Both the position numbers and the translations under genes were made by a program. DNA of 20,736 nucleotides from Candidatus Altarchaeota archaeon (lineage in GTDB: Archaea > Altiarchaeota > Altiarchaeia > IMC4 > QMZM01), in contig JAHIKS010000012.1 in assembly GCA_018897475.1 (NCBI GenBank), forward strand, positions 1 to 20,736, given 5' to 3'. The notes beneath the pieces are model-generated. The model searched no databases. It saw only the letters and a list, made by a program, of their open reading frames with translations, and was not told where the DNA came from. Within the stretch, counting starts at the first letter, position 1, and each line of letters starts with the position of its first letter. Shown here in pieces: positions 7,106 to 13,584 of the stretch.

Positions 7106-8013
7106 AGATAATCCTGCTGGCGGTGTTAATTGACTTCGTGGTTAGAGAACCACCCGGGACCAGGCTAAACCCAGTAGTATGGGCAGGTAGTTTAATCGAG
7201 AACATCTGGAGAAAATTCAAACACAAAAATCCGGTGGTTGAGAGAATAGCCGGTATCTTGTTTGCATTAACCCTTATTTCTCTGTGCACGGCATTTATTT
7301 ATCTTTTATTAGAGTTGCTGGAGTTCAACAATCTCGTATATCTTTTTGCTTCTGCAATTATCCTGAAGTATTGTATCGCAATATCTGCATTTTTTGACAC
7401 AGTAAAACCAGTGAAGGAAGCTCTAATAGCAAATAATCTACCAATGGCGAGAGAGCATGTCAAACATTTGGTAACGAGAGATGTCTCAAGACTGAATGAG
7501 GAGGGAGTCATTTCCGCAACCATTGAGAGTATTGGGGAAAATATCTGCGATGCCTTGATTTCTCCGTTATTTTATTTCATGCTCTTCGGGGTTCCGGGTG
7601 CAGTGGCTATGAGGATAATAAATCTGCTGGATGGTTGCATTGGCTACAAGACTCCTGATAAAAAATACTTTGGGTGGTTTGCGGCCAGATTAGATGATGT
7701 GGTGCAGTTCATCCCTGCGAGAATCACGTCCCTGCTGATAATGGCGTCTGCAATACTCATTGAAGGAAATTCCTGGAATTCTGTTATGATAGCCTTTAGA
7801 GACTACAAGAAAGACGACGGCATTAACTCCGGGTGGAGTATTGCAGCAATGGCGGGGGCGTTGAACGTGCGATTAGAGAAACCAGACACGTATAAGATGG
7901 GCGATTCGAACGAGAAACTAAATGTAAAGAAGATTAATGATGCACTGTTGTTCATACCAGTGACGCTTATCATATTCATCATCTCATCAATCCTTGTCAA
8001 TTGGATGGTCTAA
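7096..8013 (+). CDS. cbiB: Adenosylcobinamide-phosphate synthase
   Basis: CbiB (CobD in Pseudomonas naming) attaches (R)-1-amino-2-propanol O-phosphate to adenosylcobyric acid in the membrane. The 305-residue product has the family hallmarks: LIDFVVREPPGTRLNPVVW near the N-terminus, SIGENICDALISPLFY, MRIINLLDGCIGYKT followed by FGWFAARLDDVVQFIPAR, and GINSGWSIAAMAGALNVRLEKP. There are several hydrophobic segments, including one at the extreme C-terminus (FIPVTLIIFIISSILV). The ATG lies inside the btuD 3' end, which implies translational coupling. The btuF ATG follows the TAA stop with no gap. Confidence 0.93.
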   Translation: MWLEIILLAVLIDFVVREPPGTRLNPVVWAGSLIENIWRKFKHKNPVVERIAGILFALTLISLCTAFIYLLLELLEFNNLVYLFASAIILKYCIAISAFFDTVKPVKEALIANNLPMAREHVKHLVTRDVSRLNEEGVISATIESIGENICDALISPLFYFMLFGVPGAVAMRIINLLDGCIGYKTPDKKYFGWFAARLDDVVQFIPARITSLLIMASAILIEGNSWNSVMIAFRDYKKDDGINSGWSIAAMAGALNVRLEKPDTYKMGDSNEKLNVKKINDALLFIPVTLIIFIISSILVNWMV

Positions 8014-8919
8014 ATGGCAAACAAAATATTTTTGGTATGGATGGCATGCATGGTATTGGCTAGTGGCTGCATAACCGAGATAACGGAAACTGAACCAGAA
8101 CTAAGTGACGAATATCCGCTGACTGTTACAGACGACCTTGGCAGGAACGTGACGATAACAAAAGAGCCGGAAAGAATAATCTCTACCGCTCCTTCAAATA
8201 CTGAAATCCTGTTCGCCCTTGGCTTAGAGGATAAGGTTATTGGTGTAACGGAGTACTGTAACTATCCTCCAGAAGCGCTGGGGAAGGATAAGATAGGTGG
8301 ATTCAGTACAGTGAATATAGAAAAAATAGTTGCTCTAGACCCTGATGTGGTGTTTGCATCTGATAAGACCGGAGAAGACAATATCAAGAAACTAGAAGAT
8401 TTTGGGATAGCCGTAGTTGTGCTTCATCCAAGAGATATAGGAGATGCCTTAAAGAACATAGAAGTGATTGGGAGAGTCACAAACACTGAAGAGAATGCCT
8501 CAAAACTTGTAGCAGATATGAGAGAGAGAATTGACGTTGTTGAAGAGAAGCATGGAGGAGCGAAACCAAGGATATTGTATGTGGTCTGGCATGACCCCCT
8601 GATGGGTGCAGGCAGGGATACATTCGTAGATAGTCTAATAAGAAAAGCGGGTGGCGTTAATATAGCAGATTTTGTAGGGTACAAGGTCATAAGTTTAGAG
8701 GCTGTGATAAAGGAAAATCCGGATGTGATTATAACAGCCATGGGTCATGGTGATGCCAGAAATCAGACATATATGTATGTAGTAAGTGAAGAGAGACTGG
8801 CAGTTACAGGCGCCATTAGAAATGGCGAGGTCTATGAGATAGATACAGACCTCACAGGCAGGGCGGGCCCAAGGATAGTTGAGGGATTGGAGCAATTCTC
8901 TAAGTGGATTAAAAAATGA
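8014..8919 (+). CDS. btuF: Cobalamin-binding lipoprotein of the ABC transporter
   Basis: This 301-residue substrate-binding protein of the helical-backbone class III type (PF01497) delivers corrinoid to BtuCD. The signal ends in the lipobox LASGC, so Cys19 is probably lipidated and holds the protein at the outer face of the membrane. The domain begins LTVTDDLGRNVTI, then EPERIISTAPSNTEILFALG, GVTEYCNYPPEA, IGGFSTVNIEKIVALDPDVV, and a C-terminal lobe with GVNIADFVGYKVISLEAVI and NPDVIITAMG. This is the standard order for the family. Cobalamin specificity is inferred from the neighbours. The stop overlaps the next start (ATGA). Confidence 0.92.
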   Translation: MANKIFLVWMACMVLASGCITEITETEPELSDEYPLTVTDDLGRNVTITKEPERIISTAPSNTEILFALGLEDKVIGVTEYCNYPPEALGKDKIGGFSTVNIEKIVALDPDVVFASDKTGEDNIKKLEDFGIAVVVLHPRDIGDALKNIEVIGRVTNTEENASKLVADMRERIDVVEEKHGGAKPRILYVVWHDPLMGAGRDTFVDSLIRKAGGVNIADFVGYKVISLEAVIKENPDVIITAMGHGDARNQTYMYVVSEERLAVTGAIRNGEVYEIDTDLTGRAGPRIVEGLEQFSKWIKK

Positions 8920-9548
8920 GGGTTATTAGCTCATGGAGTGGCGGGAAGGAAAGTTGTTTAGCCGTGTATAAGGCGATGCAAGGTGGTCTTGCCGTATCTC
9001 ATCTGCTGAATATGGCTGTGGATGGAAGAAGTCATGGATTAGATAGAGGGCTTATCTTGGCTCAATCAGAGGCTATTGGGATTCCCCTCGTGCAGAGAGT
9101 TGTAACCTGGGATACCTATGAGGAGGAATTCAAGAAGGCGGTCGGGGGCCTGAAAATCGAGGGTATGGTCTTCGGAGACATCGACGTCCAAGACCACAGA
9201 GACTGGGTTGAAGGCACATGCAGTGAATTAGGTATTAAACCGTTCCTGCCACTGTGGAAGCGTGGACGCGAGGAACTGATGGATGAATTCATTTCGGCAG
9301 GATTTAAGGCCGTTGTCGTCTGTGTAAAATCAGAATTCGACAGAACATGGCTTGGGCGTATAATAGATGAGGAATTCATTAAGGACGCATCTGATGCTGG
9401 CATCGATGTCTGCGGCGAAAACGGCGAATACCATACTCTTGTCGTTGACGGACCCCTCTTCAGGAACAGAATAGAGGTAGTTGAGTCCAGAGACATCGAA
9501 AGAGAAGGTAAATGGTTCATGGATATAACAGAACATAAGTTAAGATGA
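8916..9548 (+). CDS. DPH6-like PP-loop ATPase (diphthine--ammonia ligase family)
   Basis: The 210-residue protein has an N-terminal PP-loop SGGKES (8-13) and the family end motif GENGEYHTLVVDGPLF, both typical of the MJ0570/DPH6 family (TIGR00290). DPH6 adenylates the carboxylate of diphthine on elongation factor 2 and replaces AMP with ammonia. The motif VFGDIDVQDHRDWVE is also typical. It may simply be the archaeal diphthamide enzyme, but its start overlaps btuF by 4 bp (ATGA) and its end overlaps the next PP-loop gene by 4 bp. It is therefore translated as part of the cobalamin operon. An amidation step on corrinoids is a hypothesis from context. Confidence 0.82.
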   Translation: MRVISSWSGGKESCLAVYKAMQGGLAVSHLLNMAVDGRSHGLDRGLILAQSEAIGIPLVQRVVTWDTYEEEFKKAVGGLKIEGMVFGDIDVQDHRDWVEGTCSELGIKPFLPLWKRGREELMDEFISAGFKAVVVCVKSEFDRTWLGRIIDEEFIKDASDAGIDVCGENGEYHTLVVDGPLFRNRIEVVESRDIEREGKWFMDITEHKLR

Positions 9549-10483
9549 ATGATATCACGAAACTAAGGCAGTTGATGGAGGAATCGGTTAAGGAGAATAT
9601 GTGTGATGGAATTCTCCTGTCAGGAGGGCTTGACACATCAATCCTTGCGTTCTTGGCCTCCAGACGGAATCTGGATTTAAAGGCATTTACCGTAGCTTTT
9701 AATGACCCACCTGACCTGGAATACAGCAAGAAGTTGGCCGTAGAACTGAATCTGGAGCACCACATCATAAACCTCAGTGAAGAGGACTTGATAGCAAACA
9801 TAAAACCGACTATAGAAATCCTGCACAGCTTCGACCCGATGGAAATAAGGAATTCAATTGCCATTTACAGCGGTTTAAACTTTGCAAAAGAGTATGTGAG
9901 TAGTATCATGACAGGCGATGGCGCAGATGAAGTATTCTATGGCTACAGCTATCTCAGAGAGATGAGTGAAGAAGACCTCAAAGAATATTCCTCGCGCCTC
10001 TATAAGGTCATGCAATTTTCCTCCAAAGGTTTAGGTAGAAAACTAGGAATTCGGGTCAATATCCCATACCTTAGCAAAGAAGTTAAAGACTTTGCCATCG
10101 ACCTTGACCCCCACCTAAAGATTAGAGACGGGATTGGAAAATGGATTCTTAGAAAAGCATACGAGAACGACCTGGCAGAAGAATTCATCTGGAGAGAGAA
10201 GACTCCCATAGAGTACGGCTCTGGGACGAGCAAACTCACAGACATGTTCGATAACAGAATATCCGATGATGAATTTATGGAAAAAAGGCTGGAGTATGGA
10301 AGAGATAGTGTAAAGATTCGAGATAAGGAGCATCTCCATTACTATAAGATTTATAGGAGGGTGGTTGGGGGAATACCTTCGCCGAAGGGTGATGAGAGAG
10401 TATGTAAGGGGTGTGGAACAGGACTCCCAGCGCAGGCCTTGCATTGTAAAGTTTGTGGTAATAATGAAAATGGAAAAGATTAA
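9545..10483 (+). CDS. Asparagine-synthetase-like PP-loop ATPase with C-terminal zinc ribbon
   Basis: The 312-residue product has the AsnB synthetase domain (PF00733) but no glutaminase domain. It shows PP-loop SGGLDTS (26-32), TGDGADEVFYGY (123-134), VNIPYL (171-176), and the R-x-KTP-x-EYGSG segment around 217-226. A CxxC...CxxC zinc ribbon (Cys287, 290, 301, 304) closes the protein. Without a glutaminase domain it would need free ammonia or a partner. AsnB-type domains adenylate a carboxylate and amidate it; the substrate here is unknown. It overlaps the upstream PP-loop gene by 4 bp, and cobT begins inside its 3' end, so cobalamin context is strong. Alternative: ordinary asparagine or lasso-peptide-like chemistry, less supported by the neighbours. 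Confidence 0.8.
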   Translation: MNDITKLRQLMEESVKENMCDGILLSGGLDTSILAFLASRRNLDLKAFTVAFNDPPDLEYSKKLAVELNLEHHIINLSEEDLIANIKPTIEILHSFDPMEIRNSIAIYSGLNFAKEYVSSIMTGDGADEVFYGYSYLREMSEEDLKEYSSRLYKVMQFSSKGLGRKLGIRVNIPYLSKEVKDFAIDLDPHLKIRDGIGKWILRKAYENDLAEEFIWREKTPIEYGSGTSKLTDMFDNRISDDEFMEKRLEYGRDSVKIRDKEHLHYYKIYRRVVGGIPSPKGDERVCKGCGTGLPAQALHCKVCGNNENGKD

Positions 10484-11525
10484 AACAACAATCGGGAAAA
10501 TTGAGACACTGGATAAAGATGCGATGGAAAAGGCAAAAAAAAGGCAGGATTTTTTGACTAAGCCCAGAGAGAGTTTGGGTGTCTTGGAGGACCTTTCCAT
10601 AAAGGTCGCTGGAATTACTGGAAATCCCATGCCTGAGATAAAGGATAAGGTAGTTATAACGATGGCTGCTGACCATGGAGTCGTAGAGGAGGGAGTAAGC
10701 GCCTATCCACAGGAGGTAACCCCTCAGATGGTCTACAATTTTTTAAGAGGTAGTGCCGGGATAAATGTTCTGGCAAGGCATATAGGTGCAAGGGTCGTAG
10801 TGGTTGACATGGGTGTAGCAACAGATATCGATAATTCTGAGATTGTCAATAAGAAGGTTGCTTATGGAACAAAGAATATAGTAAAAGAACCAGCGATGGC
10901 AAGGGATGAAGGAATTAGGTCAATTGAAACCGGAATTGAGGTATTTGAAAATCTATCATGTGTAGGTATTGTAGGTATTGGTGATATGGGAATTGGCAAT
11001 ACAACACCAAGCAGTGCGATTACAGCAGCGATAACCTCTAAGTCTGTTGGAGAAGTTACAGGTAGAGGAACAGGAATAGATGATGAAAGATATGAAAATA
11101 AGGTAAGGGTCATCGAAAAATCCCTAGAAGTCAACAATCCAGATCCAAAAGACCCCATAGATGTCCTTGCAAAGGTCGGTGGCTTTGAGATCGGTGGCAT
11201 GGCAGGAGTTGCCCTAGCTGCAGCTGCAAACAGGATCCCGGTAGTAATTGATGGATTCATCTCCGGGGCAGCAGCATTGATTGCATATGAGCTAGAACCA
11301 AAGATGAAGGATTTTATGTTCGCTTCGCACTGCTCTGTAGAATCCGGACACAAAGTGATATTGGATCATATCGGTCTGGAACCCTTATTAGATCTAAATC
11401 TAAGGCTTGGTGAAGGTACGGGTGCTGCTTTAGGAATTAATTTAATTGATGCCGGATGTAAGATATTAACAGAGATGGCGACATTTGAAAGTGCTGGAGT
11501 TTCGGAGAAGAGTGAAAATCAGTAG
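10464..11525 (+). CDS. cobT: Nicotinate-nucleotide--dimethylbenzimidazole phosphoribosyltransferase (bacterial type)
   Basis: CobT transfers phosphoribose from nicotinate mononucleotide to the lower-ligand base, making the alpha-ribotide. The frame is open from 10365, but the sensible start is the ATG at 10464 (353 aa, the family length), with GTGGT 5 bases before it; upstream codons are in the wrong frame of the previous gene. Motifs are ADHGVVEEGVSAYPQEVTPQMV, GIGDMGIGNTTPSSA, and LGEGTGAALG with Glu317, which matches the catalytic Glu of Salmonella CobT. This is the bacterial family. Many archaea instead use a different family (TIGR00303), so this gene may have been transferred. The uptake part of the operon ends here. 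Confidence 0.94.
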   Translation: MKMEKIKTTIGKIETLDKDAMEKAKKRQDFLTKPRESLGVLEDLSIKVAGITGNPMPEIKDKVVITMAADHGVVEEGVSAYPQEVTPQMVYNFLRGSAGINVLARHIGARVVVVDMGVATDIDNSEIVNKKVAYGTKNIVKEPAMARDEGIRSIETGIEVFENLSCVGIVGIGDMGIGNTTPSSAITAAITSKSVGEVTGRGTGIDDERYENKVRVIEKSLEVNNPDPKDPIDVLAKVGGFEIGGMAGVALAAAANRIPVVIDGFISGAAALIAYELEPKMKDFMFASHCSVESGHKVILDHIGLEPLLDLNLRLGEGTGAALGINLIDAGCKILTEMATFESAGVSEKSENQ

Positions 11526-11527
11526 AA

Positions 11528-11584
11528 ATGATCCCTGTCTGCAGCTCTGGTAAAAAGTACAAAAATGTTGCAGTATATACTTAA
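11528..11584 (+). pseudogene. SEC-C-like motif remnant
   Basis: The 18-codon frame reads MIPVCSSGKKYKNVAVYT. Its core VCSSGKKYKNV resembles the SEC-C zinc motif CPCGSGKKYKKC, with two of the four Cys lost. SEC-C usually ends larger proteins. No protein remains around it, so this looks like a decayed leftover exactly at the join between cobT and the interposed block. Coincidence is possible because the motif is short. Confidence 0.35.
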
Positions 11585-11595
11585 CTGAAAAAGAA

Positions 11596-12135
11596 ATGGT
11601 TAACACAAAAGTCTCAGAACTAAAAAAGTATCTGTCAATTAAAGGATCTCAGGAGTTGAGAAATGAAATACTTGAATTATTCAAATTATTCCCAACTGTT
11701 AAAGAATATTACTCTGCAAAATTAAATCCCTGTTCTGAAACTGAACTTCTTGAAAAATACAAAAAGATTGTAAAAAATGAATTTTATCCAGATAGAGGAT
11801 TTCCCAAATGGAGATATTCCATCGCTAAAAAAGCAATTACTGATTTTAAGAGAATATCCAGAAACTCAAGGGATCTAGCAGACTTGATGCTGGCATACGT
11901 GGAATCGGGGGTTGACTGTACAATGGAATACGGCGATATTGACGAGAATTTTTACTACAACATGGAAACCATGTACGATAAAGCGGCAGCATATATCTCA
12001 AAAAATAATCTGGAAGAAAAATTCCGGGAAAGATGTAAGAAGATTATGTTGCGACCTTCCGGTGTTGTTGGTTGGGGATTTAGTGAAGCCCTGTCAGAAA
12101 CCTATGATAAATACTTTGCATATCTTGATATATGA
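11596..12135 (+). CDS. DUF6155-family protein
   Basis: The 179-residue soluble protein resembles DUF6155. It opens VSELKKYLSIKGSQELRNEILELFKLFPTVKEYY, then shows a conserved PCSETELLEKYKKIVKNEFYP segment, the helix AKKAITDFKRIS, DLADLMLAYVESGV, EYGDIDENFYYNMETMYDKA, and a VVGWGFSEALSETYDKYFAYLDI end. The predicted fold is all-helical. No function is known to me. It is the first intact gene of the AT-rich block interposed in the cobalamin operon. A TATATA at 11574-11579 lies only about 20 bp before the ATG, so the promoter is uncertain. The next gene's frame overlaps its 3' end. Confidence 0.7.
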   Translation: MVNTKVSELKKYLSIKGSQELRNEILELFKLFPTVKEYYSAKLNPCSETELLEKYKKIVKNEFYPDRGFPKWRYSIAKKAITDFKRISRNSRDLADLMLAYVESGVDCTMEYGDIDENFYYNMETMYDKAAAYISKNNLEEKFRERCKKIMLRPSGVVGWGFSEALSETYDKYFAYLDI

Positions 12136-12679
12136 TGAAAAATTAGTTACTGCAAACGAGATATATGAAAAATATGAAGATGTTGACGATGCAATGGAAG
12201 AGATTGAAAAGGAGAGTGTAAGGAGGGTGAATTTGTTTGCACAATGGTTGCATGATAAAAAATTCGGTGAGAGAGAGATCGATAATTACGCAATGAACAT
12301 TCTATGCAGCCAAAGTGTTATTACGGTGCATGAACCCCCCCCCTATATGTTTCTCGAGGACGCGAAGGATGACATTCCGAAAAATAAAAATGGGATATAT
12401 GTCGGTGAGTCCTGTGGGTTTCTCTTCAAATACCATGTTTTTCTTGATGTGATCAAGGAAACGCAGGTGGATGAAAATTACATTAAGGTATTGGAGTTGT
12501 ATTTTGATTTCTTGATAGAGAATAGATTCATTGAAGAAATACCCTGTGTTGTGAAAGAGGTATTTGAAAAAGAGGATGTTTATCTGAGAAGGTTAAAAGA
12601 GCATCATGAATCCGATCCCGGAGATGAAAGATGGATGGATTGGTTCAGGCAGTGGTGCGAGGAGGTTTTTGAGATTTGA
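12125..12679 (+). CDS. Uncharacterised acidic protein
   Basis: I do not recognise the family. The frame is open from 11912, but the part before about 12125 lies over the DUF6155 gene and has the composition of a shadow frame. The sequence becomes protein-like at IYDEKLVTANEIYEKYEDVDDAMEE. The start is therefore taken as TTG at 12125 (184 residues); the first in-frame ATG after that is at 12194 (161 residues). The product is acidic, probably helical, and rich in aromatic and charged residues near the end (DERWMDWFRQWCEEVFEI). No membrane segment is seen. A run of nine C at 12335-12343 encodes three prolines and is a potential site of frameshift, real or technical. It lies between DUF6155 and the CXC gene on the same strand. 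Confidence 0.55.
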   Translation: MIYDEKLVTANEIYEKYEDVDDAMEEIEKESVRRVNLFAQWLHDKKFGEREIDNYAMNILCSQSVITVHEPPPYMFLEDAKDDIPKNKNGIYVGESCGFLFKYHVFLDVIKETQVDENYIKVLELYFDFLIENRFIEEIPCVVKEVFEKEDVYLRRLKEHHESDPGDERWMDWFRQWCEEVFEI

Positions 12680-12691
12680 TTTTGAATCATA

Positions 12692-13159
12692 ATGAAAAAA
12701 ACAACACACTGCAACTGCAAAACAGGTTGTAAAAACAACAGATGTGCATGCATTGCGCATTGTGAATCCTGTGGTTCAAAATGTGGATGTACTAACTGCC
12801 AGAATCCCTTCAATGGGATAGATAGGGAAGATTTCACCGACTGCGCTTTGCAGAATATCTGGAGATACAGAGAACTCATGGAGGATGACCTGAAAAAAGA
12901 ATGCGAGCTGCCGTGCGAGTGCGAGAAAGTTGCACTAAAAGACCTTATTGGTGAGTACGCGTGCACAAAATGCGGAGAGCTCTATTGGTATTCCCTCTGC
13001 TGGGACGAAGTGGTACAAGATAGCGAAACATGGCACTGCAAGATATGTGGACAGTGCCGGGACGCGGCAGAGTGGCACTGTAAAAGGTGCAATAAGTGCA
13101 CTTATGGACTGGGTTCCAGCTGCGAGTATTGCAGTGCAAAAAGCCCGTATCGGGTCTGA
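12692..13159 (+). CDS. Cys-rich zinc protein with N-terminal tesmin/TSO1-like CXC domain
   Basis: The 155-residue product contains 25 Cys. Residues 6-39 (Cys 7, 9, 13, 18, 20, 24, 27, 31, 33, 36, then QNP) follow the CXC/TCR pattern of tesmin, TSO1, LIN54 and MSL2, where nine Cys bind three zinc ions and contact DNA. The C-terminal half carries zinc-ribbon-like pairs: CTKC (91-94), CKICGQC (116-122), CKRCNKC (130-136), and CEYC (144-147). A role in DNA or protein binding is likely; nothing catalytic is visible. It is 12 bp after the unknown gene and 18 bp before the broken small gene. The domain call rests on Cys spacing and the QNP end. Confidence 0.65.
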   Translation: MKKTTHCNCKTGCKNNRCACIAHCESCGSKCGCTNCQNPFNGIDREDFTDCALQNIWRYRELMEDDLKKECELPCECEKVALKDLIGEYACTKCGELYWYSLCWDEVVQDSETWHCKICGQCRDAAEWHCKRCNKCTYGLGSSCEYCSAKSPYRV

Positions 13160-13177
13160 TTTAAGGCCGATAATAAA

Positions 13178-13584
13178 ATGTCTGAATCCTCTTGGACAAA
13201 AAAGGGGAGCACTCTTAGCGATAAGTCTGCTCGTAAAGAATTCGGGCTCACACAGGAAGAAATTATTAAGGCAATCAATGAGGGGGCTTTGGGACAAAAA
13301 GCTGATAAGTGGGCCTATCTGTCCAGCTTAGTATACCCTACCAGGTGGTCTATTGCTCTGGTCTGAGGGATTATGTCCCAAAGCCCAATGAGGGCAAACT
13401 TCAATACCGTGAGAATTATATGCATGGAAACCCATATCTTAGGCTTATCCGAAGTGAAGTAGAGGCACTTGTGGATGAAAAATACGGTAAGAATTACCTT
13501 AATAAAAACAGAATGTTTATTGAAGACTATCAGGAATGGAATAGAAAAATGGGGACAAACAATGATGCCAAAAGACCTCACTGA
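13178..13584 (+). pseudogene. Small conserved gene interrupted by a MITE-like insertion
   Basis: The first part encodes MSESSWTKKGST, then SDKSARKEFGLTQEEIIKAINEG. The second part, in another frame, encodes EGKLQYRENYMHGNPYLRLIRSEVEALVDEKYG and on to the stop at 13582-13584. Deleting 110 bp (one target copy plus the insertion at 13284-13386) joins them as KAINEG-KLQYREN in one frame of 98 codons. The restored protein looks like a small conserved helical protein that I believe recurs in archaea and bacteria, with some similarity to XPA C-terminal sequences; the function is unknown. As it stands, translation continues into the insertion and stops at 13364-13366. The 3' end overlaps the SNF2 start by 23 bp, suggesting the two were coupled. 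Confidence 0.85.
13284..13386. mobile_element. 103-bp MITE-like insertion with perfect 13-bp inverted ends
   Basis: GGGCTTTGGGACA at 13284-13296 and its exact complement TGTCCCAAAGCCC at 13374-13386 bound the element. AATGAGG at 13277-13283 is repeated at 13387-13393 as a target duplication; it could be read as 8 bp because the neighbouring g or c is shared. No transposase fits in 103 bp, so the element is non-autonomous and must have been moved by an enzyme encoded elsewhere. Insertion shifts the host frame (110 bp added, not a multiple of three). Transposon family not assigned. Confidence 0.88.

Noticed and set aside
10862..11353. 163-codon minus-strand frame opposite cobT
   Set aside because: cobT on the plus strand has full catalytic motifs; the antisense frame has none.
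12948..13331. Plus-strand frame over the CXC gene end and the small gene
   Set aside because: It is out of frame with both genes and shows no domain; it runs into the MITE-like insert.
13309..13386. ATG-started beginning of the frame that ends at 13584
   Set aside because: These codons lie inside the 103-bp insertion; only the part after 13387 belongs to the original small gene.
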